NCBI RefSeq assembly: GCF_000720455.1
Contig: NZ_JOAK01000003.1
Span: 372,001 to 436,000, forward strand
DNA from: Streptomyces virginiae
GTDB lineage: Bacteria > Actinomycetota > Actinomycetes > Streptomycetales > Streptomycetaceae
Direction of reading: 5' to 3'
DNA length: 64,000 nt
Under the pieces are notes generated by a model. It was not told the DNA's origin. It made no database searches and saw nothing but the letters and a program-made list of their open reading frames with translations. Every line of letters begins with the position of its first letter. Within the stretch, counting starts at the first letter, position 1. This document shows, one piece after another, positions 1-8,752 of the stretch. Position numbers and translations under genes: made by a program.

Positions 1-27
1 TCTCGGGGTGAGGGGGTGTGGGAACCA

Positions 28-53
28 ACTTCCTGGACAACTGTACAGGAAGT
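28..53. promoter_or_regulatory. Candidate operator, 26-bp dyad at the window edge
   Basis: ACTTCCTG at 28-35 is mirrored by CAGGAAGT at 46-53. Inside them ACA (37-39) pairs with TGT (42-44), so 11 of 13 positions per half match. This size and symmetry fit a dimeric winged-helix regulator (HxlR, MarR or TetR type), which is inference. No gene in the window starts beside it on the right, so the controlled gene probably lies left of position 1. Confidence 0.45.
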
Positions 54-118
54 CTCGTGGCCGGCGCTGCCGGGCCGCCACCTCCCGCGCACCGCCCGAA
101 CGGTCCGGTCCCCCCGAC

Positions 119-457
119 TCAGAGGTGGGCGTCGAGGAACGCCCGGAACTCCTCACGGCCCATCGGGCCCGCCTGGCTCGCGACCGCCTCGCCCTCCTCG
201 ATGAGCACGGCGGTCGGCGCGCCGGTCACGCCGTAGCGCCTCGTCGCCCCGGGGCAGCGCGTCATGTCGGTGCGGACGGCGGTGAACCGCGTCCCGTACT
301 CCCGTGCCAGCTCCCCGACGACCGCGTCCATCGCACGGCAGGCCTCCACCGCTTTGGGCCAGGTGCCGCAGAAATAGGCGAGAACGGGTCCCGTCGTCAT
401 CGACAGGACGAAGTCGAACTCCTCGTCCTCCTGTGGCCGGTGCACCCCACGTGCCAT
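119..457 (-). CDS. Thioredoxin-fold protein lacking the CxxC motif
   Basis: The 112-residue product has a thioredoxin-like layout: a central strand PVLAYF (about residues 24-29), a helix, a second strand, and the cis-proline loop GAPTAVLIEEGE (about 79-90). The redox WCGPC motif is missing. In its place is C30-GTWPKAVEA-C40, two cysteines nine residues apart, so ordinary dithiol-disulfide chemistry is doubtful. It has no signal peptide and should be cytoplasmic. The gene stands alone between the edge operator and a + strand gene. The fold assignment is fairly safe, the substrate is unknown, and the protein may bind a partner rather than catalyse a reaction. Confidence 0.7.
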   Translation of the reverse strand: MARGVHRPQEDEEFDFVLSMTTGPVLAYFCGTWPKAVEACRAMDAVVGELAREYGTRFTAVRTDMTRCPGATRRYGVTGAPTAVLIEEGEAVASQAGPMGREEFRAFLDAHL

Positions 458-572
458 GCGTCTCGCTCCTCACTCGTGCGCCCCTCCGCCGGGAGCGCGG
501 CACCCATCATCGCCGCCGCCCCGACGGGCGGCCGCCGGGCCGTTGTCAGTGCCTCCTGTGAAGCTGATCAGC

Positions 573-842
573 ATGGACGACAGGATGCTCCGGCGCCGGG
601 TCTACGGCGCCGACCACGAGGACCCCGACCCCGGCCCCCGCTCCGGCCACGTCTACGGCGAACTGGTCGGCGGCCCGCTCGACGGGCTCCTCCTGGACAT
701 CACGGGCTGGAGCGCGCCCCAGCTCGACGAGGAGGCCCGCCTCCCCACCGAGATAGGCCGCTACGGACCGGGCGGCCGGGCCCACTACCGCCGCAGGGCG
801 GGGGACCCGGGCCACTGGGACTGGACCGGCGACAGCCGCTGA
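573..842 (+). CDS. Small conserved hypothetical protein
   Basis: About 89 acidic and Gly/Asp-rich residues with the core GHVYGELVGGPLDGLLLD. That pattern recalls short actinomycete proteins of unknown function, but I cannot name a domain. The start is uncertain: GTG at 558 is in frame with ATG at 573 and neither has a clear ribosome site. There is no signal peptide or membrane segment. It is followed after 173 nt by the DGPF gene, so an operon is possible but not shown. Confidence 0.55.
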   Translation: MDDRMLRRRVYGADHEDPDPGPRSGHVYGELVGGPLDGLLLDITGWSAPQLDEEARLPTEIGRYGPGGRAHYRRRAGDPGHWDWTGDSR

Positions 843-1015
843 CCGGCCCCGCCACAGCCCCGCGCACGGCCCACCGGGCGCACACCGGAGCCCCCGGTGG
901 CCGCCGCGAAAAATTCCTCGAAGTATTTCCGGAGAGCTGTCGATCCGGGAGCCTGCCGTTCGACGCAAGGGTGAGAGGCGGGGAAGGACCCCGCCCCCGC
1001 TACCGAGGAGTCACC

Positions 1016-1372
1016 ATGGCGCGCTTCCTGACGATGATCCGCATCAACGAGCAGGACCTTCCCCCCAACGAGTTCCCGCCGGAGTTCGAGCAGCGCATGG
1101 GCGCCCTGCTGGAGGAGATCACCAAGGCCGGCGTCATGCTCGACACCGCGGGACTGCTCCCCACCTCCGAGGCGACCCGTCTCAGCTGGTCCGGCGGCAA
1201 GATCAGCTACACCGACGGCCCCTTCACCGAGACCAAGGAGGTCGTCGGCGGCTACTCCCTCAGCCAGTGCAAGGACAAGGCCGAGGCCATCGAGTGGACC
1301 CGGCGGTTCCTGGAGATCCACCCGGCGGAATGGAACGTCAGCGCCGAAGTCAGGGAGATCCAGGAGATGTGA
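1016..1372 (+). CDS. YciI/DGPF-domain protein
   Basis: A 118-residue YCII-related protein with the family signature TDGPFTETKEVVGGY (about residues 63-77). The start ATG 1016 follows GAGGAG at 1004-1009. DGPF proteins have a ferredoxin-like fold and are characteristic genomic partners of ECF42 sigma factors, and such a sigma gene begins 67 nt downstream on the same strand. No enzymatic role is established for this subgroup; a partner or target of the sigma factor is the natural reading. The context makes this assignment strong although the biochemical role is unknown. Confidence 0.85.
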   Translation: MARFLTMIRINEQDLPPNEFPPEFEQRMGALLEEITKAGVMLDTAGLLPTSEATRLSWSGGKISYTDGPFTETKEVVGGYSLSQCKDKAEAIEWTRRFLEIHPAEWNVSAEVREIQEM

Positions 1373-1438
1373 TCCGGGACATGTGATCCCGCCCGATCGC
1401 ACCGCGTTTGCCCTGCCTCGTCACGGCTGCTCTGATGG

Positions 1439-2674
1439 GTGGCCGTGACGGCAGTGGATACGGCCCGGGCGGTCGAAGCGGTGTTCAGGATCGAGTCGGC
1501 GCGGATCATCGCCGGCGTCACCCGCATCGTGCGGGACGTCGGCATCGCCGAGGAGATCGCACAGGACGCCCTCGTCACCGCACTGGAGCAATGGCCGCAG
1601 TCGGGTGTCCCGGACCGCCCGGGCGCCTGGCTCATGGCGACGGCCAAGCACCGCGCGATCGACCTCGTCCGCCGCAAGGAGACGTACGCGCGCAAGCTCG
1701 CCGAGGTCGGCCGGACCCTGGAGGACGAGCCGCCACCCGCCGAACCGGCCGAACCCGACGACATCGACGACGACCTGCTGCGCCTGGTCTTCACCGCCTG
1801 CCACCCCGTCCTCGCCACCGAAGCCCGCATCGCGCTCACCCTGCGCCTGATCGGCGGACTCACGACCCAGGAGATCGCCCGCGCCTTCCTCGCCTCCGAG
1901 AGCACGATCGCCCAGCGCATCGTGCGCGCGAAGCGGACCCTGGCCAAGGCCGCGGTGCCCTTCGAAGTCCCCTACGGGGCGGACCGCGGGGCACGGCTCT
2001 CGTCGGTCCTGGAGGTCATCTACCTGGTCTTCAACGAGGGCTACTCGGCCACCTCCGGGGACGACCTGGTCCGGCCCGCCCTCTGCGAGGACGCCCTGCG
2101 CCTGGCCCGCGTGCTGGCGGCCCTCATGCCGGAGGAGGGCGAGGTGCACGGCCTCGCCGCGCTGCTGGAGTTCCAGGCGTCCCGGATCGCCACCCGTACC
2201 GGCCCCGACGGCGAACCGGTGCTGCTCGCCGACCAGAACCGGGCCAGATGGAACCGCCTGCTCATCGCCAGGGGCGCCCGGGCGATGAGCCGCGCCGGCA
2301 GCGGCCCGTACGCCCTCCAGGCCGCCATCGCCGGCTGCCACGCGGCCGCCGTCCGCTACGAGGACACCGACTGGGCCGCGATCGCCACCCTCTACGGACG
2401 GCTGGTCCAGCTGACCCCCTCACCGGTGGTGGAACTCAACCGGGCGGTTGCGGTCTCGATGGCCGAGGGACCGGCGGCCGCCCTGCCGCTCGTCGACGCC
2501 CTGGCGCGGGAACCGGCCCTGAGCGCCTACCACTTGCTGCCGAGCGTACGGGGCGACCTGCTGGAGCGCCTGGGCCGGCCGCGCGAGGCCCGGGCCGAGT
2601 TCGAACGCGCGGCCTCGCTCACCCGCAACGAACGGGAACGCACCCTGCTCCTGCGGCGCGCGGCCCGCCTCTGA
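1439..2674 (+). CDS. ECF42-type RNA polymerase sigma factor
   Basis: A 411-residue sigma factor. Region 2 lies at about residues 20-85 (EEIAQDALVTALEQWP), region 4 at about 120-165 (TLRLIGGLTTQEIARAFL, STIAQRIVRAKRTL). A C-terminal extension of about 230 residues follows, helical and TPR-like, and contains YALQAAIAGCHA, close to the motif described for ECF42 extensions. Instead of a membrane anti-sigma factor, ECF42 genes sit beside DGPF genes, as here. The start is GTG 1439 or GTG 1445; neither has a strong ribosome site. It probably directs transcription of its own operon, but I cannot see a paired promoter motif. Confidence 0.87.
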   Translation: MAVTAVDTARAVEAVFRIESARIIAGVTRIVRDVGIAEEIAQDALVTALEQWPQSGVPDRPGAWLMATAKHRAIDLVRRKETYARKLAEVGRTLEDEPPPAEPAEPDDIDDDLLRLVFTACHPVLATEARIALTLRLIGGLTTQEIARAFLASESTIAQRIVRAKRTLAKAAVPFEVPYGADRGARLSSVLEVIYLVFNEGYSATSGDDLVRPALCEDALRLARVLAALMPEEGEVHGLAALLEFQASRIATRTGPDGEPVLLADQNRARWNRLLIARGARAMSRAGSGPYALQAAIAGCHAAAVRYEDTDWAAIATLYGRLVQLTPSPVVELNRAVAVSMAEGPAAALPLVDALAREPALSAYHLLPSVRGDLLERLGRPREARAEFERAASLTRNERERTLLLRRAARL

Positions 2675-2695
2675 GCGGCGCCCCGTAGCCCCGGC

Positions 2696-4177
2696 TCAGC
2701 CGCGCCGCGCGAACGCGGCCACGTCCAGCGGGGTCCCCCGTACCGGCCGGCGCTGCGGCGTCAGGGCGACCGGTCGGCGGAAACCGCCGGAACGGGCGAC
2801 CTCCTGGACCGTCAGGCGCAGCGCCTCCTGGAAGTCGCTCATGGTGCGGCGGGCGGCGGGGGTGTCGACGTAGATGGAGTTCATGTGCAGGCCGTCCGTG
2901 TCGCGCTGGAACCACGAGCAGGCACCGTTGGCGCGGGCCGACCACACGTGGGTGGTGGGCCGCCACTCGTCGTGGCGCTCGGCACCGGGGCACTTGCGCA
3001 TGTCGATGTACGAGAAGAAGTTCACCGGGTACGGCCAGGAGCGGGCGGCGAACTCCTCGGGCGCCAGCAGCTCCCACGCCCGGACGAAAGGCACGTCGAG
3101 ATGGGTCATCATCTCCGTGAACCCGGCCCGGACGGAGGCCATCACCTGGGCGAAGTCCCGGCCGGGCGAGGCGTCGAACTCGATCGGCAGAGTGTTGACG
3201 AACCAGCCCACCGAGTTCGTCCAGGTGCTCCGGCCGCGCTCGCTGACCGGCATGAAGCCCCGGTAGACGCCCGGCCCGCCGGCCTCGCGCAGACACACGG
3301 CCACCGAGCCGAGCACGCCCATGAACGGCTTCCCGCCGACCGCCAGGCACGTCTTCTCGAAGACCTCCGCCTCACCGGCGTCCAGCAGCATCGACGCCTC
3401 GTTGACGATGGGGTACATCCGGCCCGGCTCCACGCCGAGGTCGAGGGGGAAGCGCGGGAAGAACTCGCCGGCGGGCCCCATGAAGGCCTTCCAGTAGTCC
3501 AGACGGCCGTCGCGGGCGTCGATGGACAGGTAGCGGCGGCGCTGCTCCTCGGCGAAGTCGAGATAGCTGGGCGCGGGCGGCAGTTCGACGGCCTCGCCGC
3601 GGCACAGGCCCTCGTAGGCGGTCAGCACCTCGCGGGCGACGATGGGCATCGACATGCCGTCGCAGACGATGTGGTCGAAGGCCAGGTAGACCGTGGCCGA
3701 ATCCTCGCGGACCACCGATCCCATGATGAACAGCGGCCAGGACAGGGTGTCGATGCTCCGCTTGAACCGTTCGACGAGGAAGTCGCTCAGCTCGTCGGCG
3801 TCCTCGAAGGTCCCCACGCGCTCGGGGTCGAGGGTGAGCGTGGCGGGGGCGAAGGGCTCGCAGGCCACCTCACCGGCCAGCCGCCGGAACGCGCAGCGCA
3901 GGACCTCGTGCCGCTGGACGAAGGAGAGCAGGGCCTGGGCCAGGGCCCGTTCGTCCAGCGGGCCGGTCACCTCGAAGGTGACGGCGACCCACGACGCGAC
4001 GGGGTCGTCGGCGGCCCGGCTCTCCTCGGCGACGGTGAAGTGCTTGTCCTGGTTGAAGGACGCCTTCCGGCTCGCCGGGTCGCCCGGCCCTTCGGCCTCC
4101 ACCGCGCTGGACCTGAGCCGCCACTCGACCACCCTGCCGGGTGCCACGTGGTGCATCTCCAGAGGAAATTGCCGCAT
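2696..4177 (-). CDS. Stand-alone condensation-domain acyltransferase
   Basis: 493 residues forming one NRPS-type condensation domain with no adenylation or carrier domain. The active-site motif HHxxxDG appears as DHIVCDG (about residue 180), keeping the second, catalytic His and the Asp-Gly. VSERGRSTWTNSVGWFVN in the second half matches the latch/floor-loop region. I chose ATG 4177, preceded by GAAGGGA, over an upstream in-frame ATG. Free-standing C domains can act like PapA acyltransferases, joining an acyl group to an alcohol or amine. The gene precedes none of the usual assembly-line genes, so donor and acceptor are unknown. Confidence 0.82.
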   Translation of the reverse strand: MRQFPLEMHHVAPGRVVEWRLRSSAVEAEGPGDPASRKASFNQDKHFTVAEESRAADDPVASWVAVTFEVTGPLDERALAQALLSFVQRHEVLRCAFRRLAGEVACEPFAPATLTLDPERVGTFEDADELSDFLVERFKRSIDTLSWPLFIMGSVVREDSATVYLAFDHIVCDGMSMPIVAREVLTAYEGLCRGEAVELPPAPSYLDFAEEQRRRYLSIDARDGRLDYWKAFMGPAGEFFPRFPLDLGVEPGRMYPIVNEASMLLDAGEAEVFEKTCLAVGGKPFMGVLGSVAVCLREAGGPGVYRGFMPVSERGRSTWTNSVGWFVNTLPIEFDASPGRDFAQVMASVRAGFTEMMTHLDVPFVRAWELLAPEEFAARSWPYPVNFFSYIDMRKCPGAERHDEWRPTTHVWSARANGACSWFQRDTDGLHMNSIYVDTPAARRTMSDFQEALRLTVQEVARSGGFRRPVALTPQRRPVRGTPLDVAAFARRG

Positions 4178-4246
4178 ACCGCCATCCCTTCGCCCCCGAG
4201 TCAACCCCCAGGCCCTAACGACCCCCGGCCCGGGGAGGTGACGCAA

Positions 4247-4660
4247 TCACGCCTGCGGGGCGGGCGGCGGCCCGGCGGAGTCCTTCCGCCTGCGGAGGGC
4301 GGCCTCGAAGAGGGTCCATCCGTCGATCTCCATGCCCGATGGGCCGTCGGGACGCCACCCGCGGGCCAGGGCCTCCTCCATCAGGGCCCGGACGGTGCCG
4401 GGTTCGTGCAGGTACAGCGACTCGGTCGTGCTGAGGGACACCTCTCCGGAGACCATCGGGTAGCCGGTCGGGACCAGCCTGCCGGGCCCTTCCCGGAAGA
4501 CGACGCGAAGGTGCCCCCGCGCCCCGGTGAGGTGCACGGTCAGGGACTCGCAGCAGTCGCGCTCGCCCCCGCCGGGTCTGCTGTGGGAGTGGCGCACCGA
4601 GCGCGTGTAGGTGTCCCCGTCCACGACCAGACGCCGGGCCTTCCTCGGATTGCGGGGCAT
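4247..4660 (-). CDS. Conserved hypothetical protein, 137 aa
   Basis: The start ATG 4660 follows a good AAAGGAG ribosome site. The soluble product opens with a basic segment (MPRNPRKARRLVVDG) and continues with RSVRHSHSR and TVHLTGARGHLRVVF, which look like beta strands. It has two adjacent cysteines in RDCCESL, with no other metal-binding pattern. I recognise no domain. It is transcribed toward the condensation-domain gene with a 69-nt gap, so the two may form an operon. Confidence 0.7.
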   Translation of the reverse strand: MPRNPRKARRLVVDGDTYTRSVRHSHSRPGGGERDCCESLTVHLTGARGHLRVVFREGPGRLVPTGYPMVSGEVSLSTTESLYLHEPGTVRALMEEALARGWRPDGPSGMEIDGWTLFEAALRRRKDSAGPPPAPQA

Positions 4661-4744
4661 CCGCGGCTCCTTTCCCGGGTGTCGGAATGTCGGGGGAGCA
4701 GCCTACGGAGCCCCGGTCACCGGCCGCATCCGTGATTCCCGTGC

Positions 4745-7051
4745 CTATTCGGTGTGCAGGGCCGCGGCGATCGTCGTCCGGGCCGCCGACCGGGCCGGAA
4801 CCAGCGCACCCATGACGGCGATCGCGACCCCGGCGAGCAGCAGGCCGGACAACTGCGGCGCGTCCCACACCGCCTTCATCGACTCGGGGAAGGAGACCAC
4901 CCCGACGTTGTCCACGACCAGCCGGTGGGCGAGGATCCCGAGCGGGATGCCCAGCAGCCCGCCGACCGCCCCCACCCCCGCCACCGAGGTCACGGTCATC
5001 AGGACGACCTGCCGTGGTGTCATCCCGATCGACTTGAGCATGCCGAGGTCCCGCCGGCGCTCCCGGGTGCCCAGGAGGACGGTGTTGAAGACACCGAGGG
5101 ACGCGACGGCGCTCAACAGGACCGTGAACACGGTGGAGAAGGCGACGACGGTGGTGGTGGCGGTGTTCCCCGCATCCGAGACCGAGGCGCGCAGCCCCGG
5201 GTCGGTGGCCTCGGCCGCCGCTGCGTACGCCCGGGCGTCGGCCCCGGGAGCCAGCCGCACCTCGTACTCGACCGCGCGAGCGTCCGGTGCCAGCGGCAGG
5301 AGGGTGTCCCAGGAGGCCTCCAGGGCACGGGCGTTGCCCTCGATGAGCTCGCCCACGACGGTCGCGGAGGTCTGCCTGCCGCCCAGCGCCAGGGTGACCC
5401 GGTCGCCGAGCCGCAGCCCGTTCTGCGTCAGGAAGGCCGGCCCGGCCACGACTTCGCCGGCCGCCCCGGGCATCCGGCCCTCGGCGATCCGGCCGGCCGA
5501 CGAGGCGTCGTCCCCGCGGTAGAAGTCGGCGAAGGCGGGCCTGCTCTGCCCGACGAGGGTCACCTGGGCCAGCGCCCGGGCCCGTACCCCCGCCGCGCCG
5601 GGCAGGGACCGCAGCCGCTCCTCGATCCGGGCGTCGCCCAGCAGCGGAGCGGCCCGGCCGTTGTCCGGCCCACCGGCTTCCACCCTGACCAGGGCGCCAC
5701 CGCCGCGTCCGGCCTCGCTGTACGCGAGCATCGTGCTGGTCAGTCCGGTCGCCAGGGTCACCGTGGTGACGCCGAGGACGATGGCCGCCAGGGTCAGCAG
5801 CGTGCGGCCGGGACGGGCGAAGGGCTGGCCCAGGCCCATGCTGACCGCGCGCGGCAGCCGGCTGCCCGCCAGGACGCGCTGGACGCGCAGCCCGCGGCCG
5901 GTCAGCGGGGCGCTGCCCGCGCTGATCGCCCGGGCCGTCGGCAGCCGGTGCGCCCGCAGCGCGGGGACCAGCGCGGTGAGCACGACGAGGGCGGGCATCC
6001 CCAGCAGACAGACGACCGACACCCACGAGGAGACGCCGCCGACGGCGGCCCGGCCGGTCTCGATACCGGAGAACGCGATCCTCAGGACGGGCCCGGCCAG
6101 CGCGTTGCCGAGCAGGGTCCCGGCCGCGGAGCCGACGAGCGCCGGCACGGCCGTCATCGCCAGGTAGACGGCGACCACCTGGTTCGGGGTGAAGCCCAGG
6201 GCCTTGAGCACGCCGATGTGCCGGTACCCGGAGACGACCGCCCCGCTGACGACGTTCCCGACGATCAGGGCGGACACCAGCAGGCCGAGGACGCCGAAGA
6301 GCGTCATGAAGGGGAGGTAGGCGTCGGCCAGCGACGAGAACGCCTTCCTCAGATCGAGGTGGGTGTGCGCACTGGTCAGTGCCCCCTCCGGCAGTCCGGC
6401 GGTGGCCCGGGCCAGTGCGGCGTCCAGCCGCGCCTGCGTCGCGGAGTCGCTGAAGCGGTACAGCATCTGGGCGGTGGCCGGACGCAGCGCGGTCATCTGC
6501 TCGGGCGAGACCCAGGCGTCCGCCGACTTGCCCATGCCCGCCGCGAATCCGACGACCGTCAGGGGCGCCGATCCGGGCACCTCCAGAGTGGTTCCGAGCA
6601 GTTCCGTGCCGGGGGTGCCCGCGGACGGCCAGGCGACGACGATCTCCCCGGGGGCGGTCGCCCACCGGCCCTCCAGGACCTCGACACGGTCGACCGGGCC
6701 TCCCGGGTCGGCCCGCCCCACCACCCTCAGGGAGCCGCCGGGCATCCAGAGCCAGCCCTTGGGCACGTCCAGGACGCTCTGCCCGAACGGCCCCGCCGCA
6801 GCGGTCACGCCGGGCCGCCGGGCGGTCTGCGCCAGCTGCTCCGGGGTGGCCTTCGCCGGGTCGAAGGCCGCCACGGTGTGCGGGCCGCGCTGGGCGGCGT
6901 ACGCCTTGTCGAAAGGACTGGTGGCGACGTCGAGCAGCCCCAGCGCGAGCAGGACGGTCGTGGTGGAGCAGAGTACGACCAGTCCGATGACGAAGGCCTG
7001 CAGCCTGCGGCGCTTCACCGCCGCGCGCGAGGCCCGCCACACGGCGCTCAC
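4745..7051 (-). CDS. ABC transporter permease, FtsX family
   Basis: 768 residues with two FtsX/MacB-type halves. A first membrane segment at about residues 17-40 is followed by a large extracytoplasmic domain. Three helices come at about 250-380, a second anchor at about 415-440, a second external domain, and three C-terminal helices ending in ALVPARSAART. This topology (8 helices, repeated) is typical of exporters or lipoprotein-release permeases paired with LolD-like ATPases. Its start overlaps the ATPase stop by 4 nt, so translation is coupled. The substrate is not evident; antimicrobial peptide export or resistance is common for such units next to a two-component system. Confidence 0.93.
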   Translation of the reverse strand: MSAVWRASRAAVKRRRLQAFVIGLVVLCSTTTVLLALGLLDVATSPFDKAYAAQRGPHTVAAFDPAKATPEQLAQTARRPGVTAAAGPFGQSVLDVPKGWLWMPGGSLRVVGRADPGGPVDRVEVLEGRWATAPGEIVVAWPSAGTPGTELLGTTLEVPGSAPLTVVGFAAGMGKSADAWVSPEQMTALRPATAQMLYRFSDSATQARLDAALARATAGLPEGALTSAHTHLDLRKAFSSLADAYLPFMTLFGVLGLLVSALIVGNVVSGAVVSGYRHIGVLKALGFTPNQVVAVYLAMTAVPALVGSAAGTLLGNALAGPVLRIAFSGIETGRAAVGGVSSWVSVVCLLGMPALVVLTALVPALRAHRLPTARAISAGSAPLTGRGLRVQRVLAGSRLPRAVSMGLGQPFARPGRTLLTLAAIVLGVTTVTLATGLTSTMLAYSEAGRGGGALVRVEAGGPDNGRAAPLLGDARIEERLRSLPGAAGVRARALAQVTLVGQSRPAFADFYRGDDASSAGRIAEGRMPGAAGEVVAGPAFLTQNGLRLGDRVTLALGGRQTSATVVGELIEGNARALEASWDTLLPLAPDARAVEYEVRLAPGADARAYAAAAEATDPGLRASVSDAGNTATTTVVAFSTVFTVLLSAVASLGVFNTVLLGTRERRRDLGMLKSIGMTPRQVVLMTVTSVAGVGAVGGLLGIPLGILAHRLVVDNVGVVSFPESMKAVWDAPQLSGLLLAGVAIAVMGALVPARSAARTTIAAALHTE

Positions 7052-7758
7052 GCGGTCGCCTCCAGCACGCTCTGCCGGGCGATCCGGCCGTCGGCGACCT
7101 CGACCAGTCGGCTGGCGCAGCGCGTGGCCAGCTCCGGATCGTGCGTGACGATCAGCAGGGTCTGGCCCATCTGGTTGAGGTCGATGAGCAGGTCCATCAC
7201 CTGCTCACCCGACCGGCTGTCGAGGGCGCCGGTCGGCTCGTCCGCGAGCAGCAGCGCCGGACGGTTCATCAGCGCCCTTGCCACGGCCACTCGTTGGCGC
7301 TCCCCGCCGCTCAGGGTCGCCGGATAGTTGTTCCTGCGGTCGGCGACGCCCAGCTCGTCGAGGAGTTCCAGGGCCCGGCGGCGCGCCTGCCGGGCCGGGG
7401 TGCCGGTCAACTGGGCGGCCAGCGCCACGTTGTCCAGGGCGGGCAGGTCGTCGATGAGGTTGAAGAACTGGAAGACCATCCCGACGTGCCGGCGCCGGAA
7501 CAGCGCCAGCCCCGTCTCGTTGAGCTCGCCCAGGTCGTGGCCCTGCACCTCGACGGTGCCCGACGTCGGCCGGTCCAGTCCGGCCACCATGTTGAGCAGG
7601 GTGGACTTGCCGCAGCCGGAGGGTCCCATCACGGCCACCGCATCACCCGCGTGGATCTCCAGGCAGACGCCGTCCAGTGCCTTCGCGTCGCCGTACTCCT
7701 TGTGCACGTCGTCCAGTCGTACGACGACCTGCCGTGCGGTGTCATGATCGGTTGTCAT
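7048..7758 (-). CDS. ABC transporter ATP-binding protein, LolD/MacB type
   Basis: 236 residues with a complete nucleotide-binding domain: Walker A GPSGCGKST (about 46-54), Q-loop region MVFQFFNL, signature LSGGERQR (about 148-155), Walker B LLLADEPTG and the H-loop IVTHD. It powers the FtsX permease encoded immediately downstream with a 4-nt overlap. Its promoter lies in the 133-nt gap shared with the divergent sensor kinase, where repeats that could bind the response regulator occur (7801-7840). Confidence 0.95.
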   Translation of the reverse strand: MTTDHDTARQVVVRLDDVHKEYGDAKALDGVCLEIHAGDAVAVMGPSGCGKSTLLNMVAGLDRPTSGTVEVQGHDLGELNETGLALFRRRHVGMVFQFFNLIDDLPALDNVALAAQLTGTPARQARRRALELLDELGVADRRNNYPATLSGGERQRVAVARALMNRPALLLADEPTGALDSRSGEQVMDLLIDLNQMGQTLLIVTHDPELATRCASRLVEVADGRIARQSVLEATA

Positions 7759-7800
7759 GGCCCCGAACCTAAGCCGGGAGCCGCGGGCGGGGCGTCGGCC

Positions 7801-7840
7801 CCCGGATGTAAAGGCCGGCGCAGGTCATCCCGGGGATGTA
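7801..7840. promoter_or_regulatory. Repeats in the divergent ABC / two-component promoter
   Basis: GGATGTA occurs at 7804-7810 and again at 7834-7840, exactly 30 nt apart (about three helical turns). The second copy is part of a perfect 13-bp palindrome, CATCCC-G-GGGATG (7826-7838). Placed between the divergent ABC operon and the kinase gene, these are reasonable binding sites for the NarL-type regulator encoded at 8749, which would make the system self-regulating. This is inference from position and repeats. Confidence 0.4.
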
Positions 7841-7891
7841 TGCGCCCGTCCGGCACAATGACATCGGGGCCCGGAGGGTGGGGAGTTGAGA

Positions 7892-8752
7892 GTGGGACAG
7901 ATCATCGCCACGGCCGTCGCCTGTGTCGCGGCGGCTGCGTGCGGCGCACTGGGCGTGGCACTGCTGCGCGCCCGCCGCGCCCACCGGGCGGCGCTGGAGG
8001 AGCGCGGCTGGCTGCTGGAGCGGGAGCGCGAGAGCGCGGCCCGCAGCGCCGTCGACGCCGAGCGGGCCAGGATCGCGGCCGAACTCCACGACATCGTCAG
8101 CCACAACGTCAGCCTGATGGTGGTCCAGGCCGGGGCCGCGCGCGAGGTGCTCGCCACCCTGCCGGAGGAGGCCGCGGCGGCGATGGGCGCCGTGGAGCAG
8201 GCCGGGCGCACCACCATGACCGAACTGCGGCACCTGCTGGGGCTGCTCGCGCCCGCGCAGGACGGCGCGGACGCCCCGTACGAGGCGCAGGTGGCCGCGG
8301 CCACCCGGCTGTCGCCGCAGCCGAGCCTGACCCGGCTCAGCGCGCTCATCGACCGGTTCGCCTTCGCGGGCCTGCCGGTCGAGGTGCGCATGTCCGGCGA
8401 CCCGCGCCCGCTCCCGGCCGGGATCGACGTCACGGCGTACCGGATCATCCAGGAGGCGCTCACGAACGCGCTCAAGCACGGAGAGGGAGGCAGGACGCAG
8501 GTGGCGGTGCGGTACGCGGAACACGCGCTGCGCGTGGAGGTGCTGAGCGGCGGCAGCGGCGGGCTCGCGGGAGGTGCCGCCGGACCCCGGCCCGATGCCG
8601 CGGGCCGGACCGCGCCGAAGGCCGAGGGGACCGGCCGGGGCCTGATCGGCCTGCGCGAACGGGTCGCCGTCTACGGCGGGGACCTCGACGCCCGCCGCCG
8701 GCTCGGCGGCGGCTACCGGGTGCGCGCCCGCCTCCCCCTGGACCGGCCGTGA
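7892..8752 (+). CDS. Sensor histidine kinase, HisKA_3/NarX type
   Basis: About 286 residues. One hydrophobic N-terminal helix (about 5-28) anchors it to the membrane; there is no recognisable sensor domain. The HisKA_3 segment AAELHDIVSHNVSLMVVQAG carries the phosphorylated His, followed by HATPase motifs EALTNALKHGEG (N box) and GTGRGLIGLRERV (G box). I prefer GTG 7892, six nt after GGGGAG; TTG 7886 is an alternative. Its stop overlaps the start of the response regulator. Such small intramembrane-sensing kinases often respond to cell-envelope stress and control a neighbouring ABC exporter. Confidence 0.92.
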   Translation: MGQIIATAVACVAAAACGALGVALLRARRAHRAALEERGWLLERERESAARSAVDAERARIAAELHDIVSHNVSLMVVQAGAAREVLATLPEEAAAAMGAVEQAGRTTMTELRHLLGLLAPAQDGADAPYEAQVAAATRLSPQPSLTRLSALIDRFAFAGLPVEVRMSGDPRPLPAGIDVTAYRIIQEALTNALKHGEGGRTQVAVRYAEHALRVEVLSGGSGGLAGGAAGPRPDAAGRTAPKAEGTGRGLIGLRERVAVYGGDLDARRRLGGGYRVRARLPLDRP

